Positions 43,980 to 52,836 are shown, numbered from the stretch's first letter. The stretch is DNA of 64,000 nucleotides from CALCKW01 sp033852095 (GCA_033852095.1 JAWSVD010000134.1:37482-101481); one strand, 5' to 3'. A program made the numbers and translations. The notes: generated by a model not told the origin, from the sequence alone.

Positions 43980-44609
43980 CTACATCGAGACAGGCTGCGA
44001 GCTGGCGTTTTTGCTGATCTGCCGGTAGGGACCAAGAGCCAATAACAACAAGCCGAGTTTCACGCACCAATCGGCCACCGCGAGGCTGGCCCACAGCGGC
44101 AATTCCGGGCCGACGCCCAACAAGGCGACACGTTCATTGGCCCAACTGACGCCGTTACCTGGCTCCAGGAAAATCAATGCAGCCGAGAACGCCACGGTGA
44201 AAAATATCAGCGTGTCCACACTTGCGCCGAGCGCGCTGGAGATCAACGGCGCTCGCCACCACCTTCCCTTGCGCAATCGATCAAACACCGCAATGTCGAG
44301 CATTTGCGCGATTAGAAATGCAATGCCAGAGGCCAGCGCAATGCGCAATGTGACCAACGGACCAAATTCGCCCACGAGCTGAGTGCCAACGAAAGAGCAC
44401 AGCAGGCCCACAATGAAACCGAAAAACACGACTTTGCGCGCCTGAGAGGCACCGTACAATCGATTGCTGATGTCCGTGACTAGAAAGGCCAGTGGGTAGG
44501 TGAATGCCCCCCAAGTGAGCCAATCTCCCACCAGAAACTGCACCAAGATATTGGACGCGACCACAATGGCAGCCATCGCTGCCACTGCGACTAGAAAACC
44601 ACGGTTCAT
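43980..44609 (-). CDS. yhhQ: Queuosine precursor transporter, YhhQ/VUT family
   Basis: 209 residues with about six membrane helices. Signatures: ASNILVQFLVGDWLTWGAFTYPLAFLVTDISNRLYG at the N-terminus, ARKVVFFGFIVG, LRIALASGIAFLIAQMLDI and SSALGASVDTLIFF. The family imports preQ0/preQ1 for tRNA queuosine synthesis. No preQ1 riboswitch could be seen upstream. Confidence 0.92.
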   Translation of the reverse strand: MNRGFLVAVAAMAAIVVASNILVQFLVGDWLTWGAFTYPLAFLVTDISNRLYGASQARKVVFFGFIVGLLCSFVGTQLVGEFGPLVTLRIALASGIAFLIAQMLDIAVFDRLRKGRWWRAPLISSALGASVDTLIFFTVAFSAALIFLEPGNGVSWANERVALLGVGPELPLWASLAVADWCVKLGLLLLALGPYRQISKNASSQPVSM

Positions 44610-44859
44610 GGCTTGTTTTCCTCAAATCGTGACGACGCCAGCCACGGGGGAGAATCGCCCGCGCCACACCATCAAAGGCAGGCATTTTAAGTGAAGTTAA
44701 GGTTCGCGCCAAGCGATACTGCGCTCAGCACCCCGGGCCAGGAAAACCAGCCACTCAGGGGTTCAAATTTTGACTGCATTTTGCCAGCCCTACCTGGCTT
44801 AGGCTTGTTGGCCGATCATTTTCGAGGCGGTGCAGACGGGAGCACCGTGGCGCTACGTT

Positions 44860-45867
44860 TTAGCGTGCCGCCTCGGCGGCCACTTGCGCGCTGGTGCCCG
44901 CCATCAACGCGACAACATCATCGACCACACAACCTCGCGAGAGATCATTGACGGGCCGGTTCAAACCCTGCATGAAGGGCCCAATCGCCTGCCAGCCGCC
45001 CAGTCGCTCCGCGATTTTGTAGCCGATGTTTGCGGCTGCCAAACTGGGGAAGACAAACACATTGGCCGGGCCTTCGAAATGCGCATCAGGCGCTTTGTGT
45101 GCGAGCAACTCGGGCACCCAGGCCGCGTCAAATTGAACCTCCCCCATAATCTGCCAAGTAGGCTCTTGCAGCTTGAGCCCTGCGGTCGCAGCACGCACCT
45201 TGTCGACCTCCGCGTGCTGCGCACTGCCGGCCGTGGAAAACGAGAGCATCGCCACCCGCGGCGCCACGCCCAACATACCCTGAGCACTGAGGCCCGCAGC
45301 GCGCGCAATCTCCCTAAGCTGCTCACTGTTGGGATCTATCACCAGCCCACAGTCGCTGAAAACAACCGCGCCCGGCGTGCCAGCCCTGCCTTCAGGTGGC
45401 ACCATCAACATAAAACTGGAGACCACCGCGGTATCGGGCCGCACCCCTACAATTTGCAGCGCGGTGCGCACCACATCTGCGGTTGCAAACACGGCGCCGG
45501 CGACCACGGCGTCGACTTCGTCGAGCTGACACATCAATGCTGCCACGGTCAGCGGGGAGTTCACCGCCTCCAGCGCCGCTTCTTCACTCATGCCCTTGTG
45601 CGCACGCAGCTGATACAGCGCAGTGGCCCAGCGCGTCCTCGATTCGGCGTCCCACGGATCCACCTGCGCCACCGCGCTGAGATCAATGCCATGCTCTTGC
45701 GATAGCCGGTTTTTTTCATCGGCAGACAAGAGCAGTACAGGCCGGGCGATGCCCTGTTTTGCCGCATGGGCAGCGGCGGCCAAAATACGTGCGTCAGAGG
45801 ATTCAGGTAAGACGATTTTCGCGGGCGCCTGACGCGCCTGCAACATCAATTTTTCGATCGCGTTCAT
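44860..45867 (-). CDS. pta: Phosphate acetyltransferase, short form
   Basis: 335 residues, only the catalytic PTA_PTB domain: IVLPESSDARILAAAAHAAKQGIARPVLL, DAVVAGAVFATADVVRTALQIVG, VVFSDCGLVIDPN, VAMLSFSTAGSA and FPSLAAANIGYKIAERLGG followed by IGPFMQGL. It interconverts acetyl-CoA and acetyl phosphate. The N-terminal regulatory part of long enteric Pta is absent. No ackA neighbour is visible, so a related acyltransferase role cannot be excluded. Confidence 0.88.
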   Translation of the reverse strand: MNAIEKLMLQARQAPAKIVLPESSDARILAAAAHAAKQGIARPVLLLSADEKNRLSQEHGIDLSAVAQVDPWDAESRTRWATALYQLRAHKGMSEEAALEAVNSPLTVAALMCQLDEVDAVVAGAVFATADVVRTALQIVGVRPDTAVVSSFMLMVPPEGRAGTPGAVVFSDCGLVIDPNSEQLREIARAAGLSAQGMLGVAPRVAMLSFSTAGSAQHAEVDKVRAATAGLKLQEPTWQIMGEVQFDAAWVPELLAHKAPDAHFEGPANVFVFPSLAAANIGYKIAERLGGWQAIGPFMQGLNRPVNDLSRGCVVDDVVALMAGTSAQVAAEAAR

Positions 45868-45904
45868 GGGCCGATCCGGGTGAGAAGGGTCTTTATTCTA
45901 GACC

Positions 45905-47752
45905 CTAGGCCGCGTGAAGCTGTAGAGCCACTTCGGACCAACCGTTGGCCAGATCGACCTCCAAAACACGGATGGGAATAGACGCACCAAATCGAGGATG
46001 GTATGTGCTGTTCAGCACGCGGTGCGTTCCCACTGGCACCCGCAGCGCTATCTCTCGTCCGCTGCGCGTGGTGATGGTATAACCCTCATCACCGCGGGCC
46101 TCCAACTGCACTCCCTCACCAAAATGCAGCCGCGCAGAGGCCCGTTCAAAACGCCCATTGGCCGAATCGGAAATGGTCAGCCAGCCCTGTTTGTATTCCC
46201 AGGTCCGCGCCACGGTGACGCCGCCGCCCAGCCGCTTGTAGCCGTTGTGACAGGCCGAGACACGCTGTGGCTCGGTGAGCGACATTTCCAGATCATTCAC
46301 CTTCGCTCGCCGCGCCACCCTGAAACCCGACCACACTTCGGAGGAGTTCTGGCCGTCTACTGTCACCACGTTGTGCGCCTGGCTGCCGCGTTGCCGCAAG
46401 CGCTCTGGGCTGTCGCCGTAGACTCCTGTACCGGAGTCCACGATCAGTCGTTCGTCACCGATTGACAGCTCGAAACTCAGAGTGTCCGCGTGTGCATGAC
46501 CGGGCAAGTAATCAGGGCCGATGGCCCCCACATCCAAAAATGCAGTCCAGTCGTCACGCTGCCAGCGCACATGGCCGCTGCCCTGGAAATGGTGCAAGGA
46601 TGGCCAGCTGTGACTGACTTCCGGCAGGCCCGCCGCTCTCGAATACGCATCAATGGCGTTAGGAGAAGGCGCGATGCCGAAGGCGGCGTCGTTGAACAGG
46701 GATATTTCCTCGTCGGGATGCACCATGCCCGCCAGCCACTCACGCGCGCTGTTGACCTGATCCTGCAAGCGCGCCTCTGCGCCGGGGAAGGCCTCTTCCA
46801 GCACGTCTCTATAGACGCGACTGAAATCCACCAAATCGATCAAGTCGCGCAACATGATGCTGTGATACATGGGAGACAGCTCAAAATGCGCGCCGTCGCT
46901 GAGAAACTCTTCGTTGAGTTCTTTCTCAACGATCGACCAGCCCAGGGCGAGCCAGCGATCAGCCTCTTTGCCTTTGAAATACAAGCCAGCCATCATCAAG
47001 GCCTTGCCGTTGACGAAGAGGTGATTGCCCTGCAGGTGCCACTCGATGCGCTGCGTCAAATAACGTGTTTGCGTCGCCAGAGATGCGTCAAAGCCATGCG
47101 GCACATGGCCGCCGCTCAGGGACCACTGCATCCAATTGACCAATCGAAGAGACATGGGATAGGGCTCCCAACCGTTACCCTCGCCCACCGGATTCTCTTC
47201 AATCCAGCGACCCACCATTGGCTTATGCCAGCTGGCGCGTTTGTGCACCCCTTTTGCGGTTAAATCATCAAAATAATGCAGATTGTAGAGCCACAGCTTT
47301 TCTTGAGAGGCATCATTCCAATCCGACGCCTCACGGCATTGGCCTAGCCGGCCCAAGAAGGTGAAATTGGTGCTGCCCGTCATGCAGACGGTCCGCTCCG
47401 GTGCTTTGCACAATTCGGCAGACACGGCCCGCAGCACGGGCGCCGAGGTGTCTATTACCGAGGGTTTGTACAATTTGAACCACACACGGCCGTAGATTTG
47501 CACCGGCCGCAGGTACTTCACCGTGTGGTAGAGCCGCCACAGCTTTTGCCAGCCACTCAACTGCTCTGGAGTGGGTTCGACCAAGGGCGCTGGCGTCGCG
47601 TCCAGGTCCCCGCGATTCAATGGCGTCAACACTGCCGCAGGATTGGGTTGCGGGTGTAGTTCGTCGTAACTGTGTTTAGGCATTTGTTGCAGGCGAGCCA
47701 TCACGGGCATCTCTTCGATTAGATCCCCAAAAGAACGACCGTAGAGAGTCAT
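45905..47752 (-). CDS. Heparinase II/III family protein
   Basis: 615 residues. The N-terminal half is an alpha-toroid domain (LWLYNLHYFDDL, GWEPYPMSLRLVNWMQW, GNHLFVNGKALMMAGLYF, DGAHFELSPMYHSIMLRDLIDL). The C-terminal half is the beta-sandwich heparinase II/III domain (PGHAHADTLSFELSIGDERLIVDSGTGVY, SQAHNVVTVDGQNSSEVWSGFRVARRA). Such proteins are polysaccharide lyases, and this subtype often sits in exopolysaccharide loci. No glycosyltransferase or export gene is nearby, so the substrate is open. No signal peptide is obvious. Confidence 0.88.
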   Translation of the reverse strand: MTLYGRSFGDLIEEMPVMARLQQMPKHSYDELHPQPNPAAVLTPLNRGDLDATPAPLVEPTPEQLSGWQKLWRLYHTVKYLRPVQIYGRVWFKLYKPSVIDTSAPVLRAVSAELCKAPERTVCMTGSTNFTFLGRLGQCREASDWNDASQEKLWLYNLHYFDDLTAKGVHKRASWHKPMVGRWIEENPVGEGNGWEPYPMSLRLVNWMQWSLSGGHVPHGFDASLATQTRYLTQRIEWHLQGNHLFVNGKALMMAGLYFKGKEADRWLALGWSIVEKELNEEFLSDGAHFELSPMYHSIMLRDLIDLVDFSRVYRDVLEEAFPGAEARLQDQVNSAREWLAGMVHPDEEISLFNDAAFGIAPSPNAIDAYSRAAGLPEVSHSWPSLHHFQGSGHVRWQRDDWTAFLDVGAIGPDYLPGHAHADTLSFELSIGDERLIVDSGTGVYGDSPERLRQRGSQAHNVVTVDGQNSSEVWSGFRVARRAKVNDLEMSLTEPQRVSACHNGYKRLGGGVTVARTWEYKQGWLTISDSANGRFERASARLHFGEGVQLEARGDEGYTITTRSGREIALRVPVGTHRVLNSTYHPRFGASIPIRVLEVDLANGWSEVALQLHAA

Positions 47753-48110
47753 TCTTTAGTCGATTGTGCCAAGCGGCTAACTTGTTGATGCTTAAAGAGG
47801 GACAACGCAGGTTTTATAGCGCTTGCGGAGCGCCTTTGACAAAGGCAGTGTCGCGATGGGGAGATGCGGAATACTTCAGGCTTTGCGGCGATCCAGGGCT
47901 GTGCCAGAAAAACCGTTAGTTCTCTAAGGCATTGATTTTGTAGACAACTGAAAAACAGGCGCCCAGCCGCCATGACGCTGACTAACCCAGAATGGATTTA
48001 TCGGCCTTTCTTCTGCGGCGGAATAACCGTATGCCGCGCCACAATGTTGCGCGCGGCCAGCACAGCCAGAGACCTGGGCCCACATTGAGCAGCCCCAAGC
48101 GAGGCGAGAG
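47753..48110. other. Intergenic region without a supported gene
   Basis: 358 bases between the heparinase-like gene and csrA. It holds small inverted repeats GCGCT-TGCGG-AGCGC (47819-47833) and CTTTGACAAAG (47834-47844). No promoter or coding frame is supported. Confidence 0.4.
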
Positions 48111-48314
48111 CTACTCTACGGCGTCCATCTCCGCACACTTGGCAGAGTTCTCTGCCTGGCGCAGCTTTTCGTAGACTTCCTCGCGGTGCACTGGCACGCC
48201 CCTTGGCGCATCAATACCCAATCGAATCTGATTCCCTTTGACGCCTAATACCGTCAATGTAACGTTATCGCCAATCGTGAGTTTTTCGCCTATGCGGCGG
48301 CTTAAAATCAACAT
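48111..48314 (-). CDS. csrA: Carbon storage regulator
   Basis: 67 residues starting MLILSRRIGEKLTIGDNVTLTVLGVKGNQIRLGIDAP, the standard CsrA/RsmA sequence. It binds GGA motifs near ribosome-binding sites and controls central metabolism, motility and biofilm. The frame is open further upstream, but ATG 48314 gives the canonical N-terminus. A GGA motif sits in its own Shine-Dalgarno position, suggesting autoregulation. Confidence 0.96.
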   Translation of the reverse strand: MLILSRRIGEKLTIGDNVTLTVLGVKGNQIRLGIDAPRGVPVHREEVYEKLRQAENSAKCAEMDAVE

Positions 48315-48319
48315 CGTGA

Positions 48320-48332
48320 ACATTCCATGTAA
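48320..48332 (-). promoter_or_regulatory. Probable CsrA autoregulatory site over the csrA ribosome-binding site
   Basis: Read on the minus strand: TTACATGGAATGT, close to the SELEX consensus RUACARGGAUGU, with the GGA 10-12 bases before the ATG. Confidence 0.5.
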
Positions 48333-48443
48333 ATGTAAGTGGACGAGACTTGGACTGCAGTTCACAGGCCAACCTCGTACACATATGATTAAAGTTCATA
48401 CAGATGGGCTTGCCAACATTATCACGATTAATATTCAGCCACC

Positions 48444-48503
48444 TTAGCCCAATTATGACCAATATGGGCTAAGAGTCGCAGGCCAAACTCGGTCAAGACC
48501 GAG
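48444..48503. other. Two hairpins in the csrA leader
   Basis: TTAGCCCA/TGGGCTAA (48444-48472, 13-base loop) and CTCGGTC-AA-GACCGAG (48488-48503). They lie between the DUF3391 gene and csrA. Neither is followed by a T-run on the minus strand. Confidence 0.5.
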
Positions 48504-48523
48504 CTTAGTCACGACCAAATCAC

Positions 48524-48838
48524 TCAGGACCACCTAAAGTACTCTGCCCTATTTGCATCCGGCTGCAGGCTTTTGCTCGGCTTGCTCAGCTGACGGGTAA
48601 TCGTGACATAGACATGTTCACACTCGCGCCGCAGGGCCGCCAACTCTTCTTCTGTGTCGATGAAGAAACCCTGGAACAAAAAAGGGCTGTCCAGCCACGG
48701 TTTATCCAATTCGTCCACGCGCATTCCCAGCGCCAGCTCCCAGACGCTCAAACGCATGCGAAACTGGGTGAGCCCAGACGTACATGAGCCCAGGCGTTCG
48801 ATCGTATTATCGGGTTGAATACTGGAGATCATCACCAT
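48524..48838 (-). CDS. Stand-alone DUF3391 domain protein
   Basis: About 104 residues from ATG 48838, which has AGAGG at 5-base spacing. The central block VWELALGMRVDELDKPWLDSP and FLFQGFFIDTEEELAALRRECEHVYV is the DUF3391 module normally found at the N-terminus of HD-GYP c-di-GMP phosphodiesterases. The protein stops soon after it; no HD-GYP domain follows in any frame before csrA. It could be a relic or a small regulatory protein. Confidence 0.8.
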   Translation of the reverse strand: MVMISSIQPDNTIERLGSCTSGLTQFRMRLSVWELALGMRVDELDKPWLDSPFLFQGFFIDTEEELAALRRECEHVYVTITRQLSKPSKSLQPDANRAEYFRWS

Positions 48839-49076
48839 AATTGCCTCTGTCAAAATCCCTCTGCTGCCACCGTGTCAGAAACACCGCGGCGCAGTTATGG
48901 GGTTAGGGGCTGGGCGAGAACCAAAAGATTAGCGCTCGCCCAACTTCCCAAGGGTTAGTTAGTCGCTCACCAAGTTACGCCGACAAAGGCACCAAGGATG
49001 AGACCTAACACGCGGAACGGGAAAGCAAGCGCATATTCCGCTTATCCATTCTTACAAGCCCCTCATGAAATATCGG

Positions 49077-49322
49077 CTAAGCCCCTGATAAACACGACAT
49101 GTAGTACCCTTTCGCGCCGTCAACTACGACAGCTTGTGCTTTCACTTGACGACCGGCACATGCGCTGCGAAACTCTGCGTCGTCTTGGAATACTGCCACC
49201 GGCGAGCGAAGATTGACTGCGTAGGTACTGCGCAAAATAATTTTGATATCGGGCACAAAATTCGGTTTATTCGCAACAACAACTCGGGGCAACCGCGCTC
49301 CTTCGCCGCCGCCCTTGATCAA
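49077..49322 (-). CDS. Possible small protein or gene remnant
   Basis: An 81-codon frame that opens with TTG and lacks an ATG before its last residues. The C-terminal half (SPVAVFQDDAEFRSACAGR and KAQAVVVDGAKGYYMSC) has protein-like composition, but no family was recognised. There is no clear ribosome-binding site. It may be the end of a decayed gene. Confidence 0.25.
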   Translation of the reverse strand: MIKGGGEGARLPRVVVANKPNFVPDIKIILRSTYAVNLRSPVAVFQDDAEFRSACAGRQVKAQAVVVDGAKGYYMSCLSGA

Positions 49323-49446
49323 GCCCGCAGCATCGGCAGAGCCGCGCTAAACATCCGCGCCTTCAGGACACAGCCCACGGCCAGCTCCAGCGCCGCATAA
49401 GCACCATAAAAGACACGCTCTCCCGTCTGCCACAAAAAAAAATGAA

Positions 49447-49462
49447 ACACAACATGTTGTGG
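49447..49462 (+). promoter_or_regulatory. NrdR box 1 upstream of nrdJ
   Basis: ACACAACATGTTGTGG matches 13 of 16 positions of the NrdR consensus ACACWATATATWGTGT and contains a 14-base perfect palindrome. Confidence 0.65.
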
Positions 49463-49477
49463 TCGACCTTCTTTGCG

Positions 49478-49493
49478 CTACAATATGTAGTTA
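49478..49493 (+). promoter_or_regulatory. NrdR box 2 upstream of nrdJ
   Basis: CTACAATATGTAGTTA matches 11 of 16 consensus positions, with a continuous core ACAATAT. Its centre is 31 bases from box 1, the spacing typical of NrdR box pairs. Confidence 0.6.
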
Positions 49494-49626
49494 TTGAAGC
49501 GCACGAAAGCGCCTCCGGCTCACACATTGAGCCCCCTCCGCAGCACACCCTGACTACCACGCATTCGGGTGCACGACTGCCCAGAATTTGACACCTTGTT
49601 ACACCCGAGGAAAGGACCATCAATCA

Positions 49627-51792
49627 ATGAGCAATACGAAGCTTTACGCCGTTAAACCTTCCAGCTTAGAAGCGTCACCGAGCGACATCCCTCTACAGGA
49701 CGCTTCACTCGATATTTGGCATCAAAAGTACCGCCTCAAGAGCAAAGAAGGCGATGCGGTCGACCCAGACATCGACGGAACTTACCTGCGTATTGCCGAG
49801 GCATTGGCCGAGGTAGAAAACACCCCCGAACTGCGAGAGTCTTGGGCTGAGCGCTTTTTGTGGGCACTGCGCCACGGCGCTATTCCCGCGGGGCGCATTG
49901 TGTCCAACGCGGGCGCACGCGCGCACAAACCCGCGACCTCCACCATCAACTGCACCGTCTCCGGCACCATCGGTGACAGCATGGACAACATCCTTAATAA
50001 GGTGCATGAGGCGGGCATGACGCTCAAAGCCGGCTGCGGCATTGGCTACGACTTCAGCACCCTGCGCCCCCGCGGTGCCTATGTATCCGGTGCAGGCGCC
50101 CACACCTCGGGCCCGCTGTCGTTCATGGACATCTACGACAGCATGTGCTTTACCGTGTCGTCGGCCGGCGGTCGCCGCGGCGCCCAGATGGGCACTTTTG
50201 ATGTGCGCCACCCCGACGTGGTGGAATTTATTCGCGCCAAGCGGGAAAACGGTCGTCTGCGCCAGTTCAACCTCTCCTTGCTGATCACCCAGGATTTCAT
50301 CGAAGCGGTCAAAGCTGACGCGGACTGGGAGCTGGCCTTCCCGATGCGGCAGAGCGAACTGAAAGAGACCGAGCTCGACCTCGACAACCGCAGCCAGGTG
50401 CTGTGGCGCGATTGGCCCACCTCTGAGGGACTGGTCAGCAATGAAGCCGGTCTGGTCGCCTGCCGCATCTACAAGACCATGCCTGCCAAGCGCCTGTGGG
50501 ACATCATCATGTCCTCCACCTACGACTACGCAGAGCCCGGCTTTATCTTGATCGACAAGGTCAACGAGCAGAACAACAACTGGTGGTGCGAATCTATACG
50601 GGCAACCAATCCCTGTGGTGAGCAGCCGCTGCCGCCCTACGGTGCCTGCCTGCTGGGCTCTATAAACCTGACCAAGTTTGTGCGTGACCCCTTCACCGAC
50701 AACGCCCACTTTGACTGGGAAGCCTACCGCGAAGTGATCGCGATTTTCACCCGCATGCTCGACAACGTGGTGGAGATCAACGGACTGCCGCTGGACAAGC
50801 AAGCCGATGAAATCGTCCGCAAGCGTCGCCACGGCATGGGCTTCCTCGGCCTGGGCTCGACCATGACCATGCTGCGCATGCGCTACGGCTCGGCCAATTC
50901 ATTGGCCTTCACCACCGACATCACGCGCGAGCTGGCGGTCACTGGTTGGCGTGAAGCGCTGGCACTGGCCAAAGAAAAGGGGCCCGCGCCGATCATGGAA
51001 GAGGACTTTGTGGTCACGGCAGAAATGCTGCGCCTTCGCCCACAGATGAAAAAAGACGGCTACAAGCTGGGTAAGAAAATCAAAGGCAAGGTGCTGCACA
51101 CCCGCTACAGCCAGTACATGAACAAGATCGCCGAAGTGGAACCTCAACTGGTGGACGAGCTGGCGGAAGTGGGCGCGCGTTTTACCCACCACAGCTCAAT
51201 CGCTCCGACGGGCACCATTTCTCTGTCGCTGGCCAACAACGCCAGCAACGGTATCGAGCCCTCGTTCGCACACCACTATGCGCGCAATATCATCCGCGAA
51301 GGCAAGAAGAGCAAAGAGAAAGTCGACGTCTACTCCTATGAACTGCTGGCCTACCGCAAGCTGATCAACGAGCACGCCATGCCCTTTGGCGAAGGCGGCA
51401 CGGAATTGCCCGACTACTTCATCAGCGCCGACGAAGTGACGCCCACACAGCATGTGGATGTGCAGGCCGCGGCTCAGGAATGGATCGACTCGTCGATATC
51501 CAAGACAGCAAACGTGCCCACTGACTTTCCCTACGACGAATTCAAAGACATCTATTTGTACGCTTACGAGAAAGGCCTCAAGGGCTGCACCACGTTCAGG
51601 TTCAACCCCGAAGTATTCCAGGGGGTATTGGTCAAAGAGAAAGATCTCGAGAACACGCTGTATGAGTTCACTTTGGAAGACGGCACCGTGGTGCAGGCCA
51701 AAGGCAACGAAGAGATCGACTACGACGGCGAAACACACACCGCTGCCAACCTGTTTGACGCACTGAAAGAGGGGTACTACGGCCGCTTCTGA
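49627..51792 (+). CDS. nrdJa: Adenosylcobalamin-dependent (class II) ribonucleotide reductase, large part
   Basis: 721 residues from ATG 49627. Landmarks: an IPAGRIVSNAGA substrate-site region, TSTINCTVSG with a redox Cys, KAGCGIGYDFSTLRPRGA, AGGRRGAQMG, and TNPCGEQPLPPYGACLLGSINL with the thiyl-radical Cys near residue 330. SSIAPTGTISL and NNASNGIEPSF are the late barrel strands. It reduces ribonucleotides to deoxyribonucleotides using coenzyme B12, with or without oxygen. The C-terminal Cys tail is encoded by the next gene, as in Pseudomonas NrdJab. Expression is probably controlled by NrdR. Confidence 0.95.
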   Translation: MSNTKLYAVKPSSLEASPSDIPLQDASLDIWHQKYRLKSKEGDAVDPDIDGTYLRIAEALAEVENTPELRESWAERFLWALRHGAIPAGRIVSNAGARAHKPATSTINCTVSGTIGDSMDNILNKVHEAGMTLKAGCGIGYDFSTLRPRGAYVSGAGAHTSGPLSFMDIYDSMCFTVSSAGGRRGAQMGTFDVRHPDVVEFIRAKRENGRLRQFNLSLLITQDFIEAVKADADWELAFPMRQSELKETELDLDNRSQVLWRDWPTSEGLVSNEAGLVACRIYKTMPAKRLWDIIMSSTYDYAEPGFILIDKVNEQNNNWWCESIRATNPCGEQPLPPYGACLLGSINLTKFVRDPFTDNAHFDWEAYREVIAIFTRMLDNVVEINGLPLDKQADEIVRKRRHGMGFLGLGSTMTMLRMRYGSANSLAFTTDITRELAVTGWREALALAKEKGPAPIMEEDFVVTAEMLRLRPQMKKDGYKLGKKIKGKVLHTRYSQYMNKIAEVEPQLVDELAEVGARFTHHSSIAPTGTISLSLANNASNGIEPSFAHHYARNIIREGKKSKEKVDVYSYELLAYRKLINEHAMPFGEGGTELPDYFISADEVTPTQHVDVQAAAQEWIDSSISKTANVPTDFPYDEFKDIYLYAYEKGLKGCTTFRFNPEVFQGVLVKEKDLENTLYEFTLEDGTVVQAKGNEEIDYDGETHTAANLFDALKEGYYGRF

Positions 51793-51830
51793 GGCTCCTC
51801 GCCTCAGTTGACTGATCCGTAAGGAGTCAC

Positions 51831-52535
51831 ATGAACATCAAAATTGAAAAGACCATTGTCAGCTACGCTGTCAAAACACCCGAATCGGAAGCCAAAGAGC
51901 CCGAAAAACCAGCCGTACCCGATGTCGTGCACATGCACGAGGCGCTCATCCGCCCCGAGGTATTGATTGGAGCGACTTATAAGCTGCGCACCCCGCAACA
52001 CGTCTCAGAACACTCCATGTTCATCACCATCAACGACATGGTGCTGAACGCGGGCACTGAGCACGAGATACGCCGACCCTACGAAGTGTTCGTGAACAGC
52101 AAGAACATGGACAACTTCCAGTGGATCGTCGCCCTCACCCGCATCATGTCAGCGGTATTCCGCAAAGGTGGCGACGTCACTTTTATGGTGGAAGAACTGC
52201 GCTCCGTGTTCGACCCCAAAGGCGGCTACTGGAACAAAAGCAAATACATGCCTTCATTGGTGGCCGAGATCGGGGATGTCATCGAGCGGCACTTGATCAG
52301 CATCGGCATGATCCGGCCACCGGAGCTGGACGAGAACCAGAAAAAATTCATCGACGCCAAGCGCACCGAATTTGAGCTCACCGCCAGCCCCGGCCCTGAA
52401 GACACGGAAGCTGCCGAGACCGAGAGCGAATACCCCGCCAGTGCGGTGCTCTGCAATCGCTGCCACGCCAAGGCCGCGATTCAAATGGACGGCTGCATGA
52501 CCTGCCTGGCCTGCGGCGATTCCAAATGCGGCTAA
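51831..52535 (+). CDS. nrdJb: Class II ribonucleotide reductase, C-terminal subunit
   Basis: 234 residues. A conserved middle (HMHEALIRPEVLIGATYKL, EHSMFITINDMVLNAG, RRPYEVFVNSKNMDNFQWIVALTRIMSAVFRKGGD) is followed by an acidic linker and a Cys-rich end: CNRCHAKAAIQMDGCMTC and CGDSKCG. The final Cys residues would re-reduce the active site of NrdJa. It begins 38 bases after nrdJa with AAGGAGT before the ATG. Confidence 0.93.
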   Translation: MNIKIEKTIVSYAVKTPESEAKEPEKPAVPDVVHMHEALIRPEVLIGATYKLRTPQHVSEHSMFITINDMVLNAGTEHEIRRPYEVFVNSKNMDNFQWIVALTRIMSAVFRKGGDVTFMVEELRSVFDPKGGYWNKSKYMPSLVAEIGDVIERHLISIGMIRPPELDENQKKFIDAKRTEFELTASPGPEDTEAAETESEYPASAVLCNRCHAKAAIQMDGCMTCLACGDSKCG

Positions 52536-52562
52536 ACGCAGCCGAGAGAGCCTAAAGCACCC

Positions 52563-52787
52563 GTGCACATCGACGTGGTCATTCATATCGACGCGAAAAA
52601 GTGGCTGAGCTTCTACCGCCAGCCCAACGCACGGGTGCAAAGTCAGGCACTTGATGGCAGAATTGTGGAGTTGCAAGCCAGCAAACTTCAGCCCTTTGTC
52701 AGTCACTCAGGGGTGTCCGGTCGATTCAGACTGACCCTGAACCAAGACCATAAGCTGTTAAACATTCAAAAAATTGCCGACAATTAG
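52563..52787 (+). CDS. DUF2835 family protein
   Basis: 74 residues with a GTG start. The pattern AKKWLSFYRQPNARVQSQALDG, VELQASKLQPFVSHSG and VSGRFRLTLNQDHKL matches DUF2835, small proteins of unknown function in gammaproteobacteria. It follows nrdJb by 27 bases. Confidence 0.85.
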   Translation: MHIDVVIHIDAKKWLSFYRQPNARVQSQALDGRIVELQASKLQPFVSHSGVSGRFRLTLNQDHKLLNIQKIADN

Positions 52788-52836
52788 GCCCCCGGGCCGG
52801 AATTTGTTGCGCACAACCACCACGGATACCTACGCC

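Larger units (their letters stand above)
48854..49626. promoter_or_regulatory. Long intergenic region upstream of nrdJ
   Basis: About 770 bases. The distal part holds only weak short frames. The proximal part (49440-49500) is AT-rich and carries two NrdR-box-like sites. GAGGAAAGG at about 49608-49616 is the nrdJ ribosome-binding site. No cobalamin riboswitch was recognised. Confidence 0.6.

Noticed and set aside
44610..44859. preQ1 riboswitch upstream of yhhQ
   Set aside because: No short hairpin plus A-rich tail of the known preQ1 classes could be found.
48854..49446. Cobalamin riboswitch upstream of the B12-dependent reductase
   Set aside because: No B12-box-like conserved core was recognised; the regulatory signal seen is NrdR-type.
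49705..50832. 375-codon minus-strand frame inside nrdJa
   Set aside because: Antisense shadow of a clear ribonucleotide reductase; no family features.
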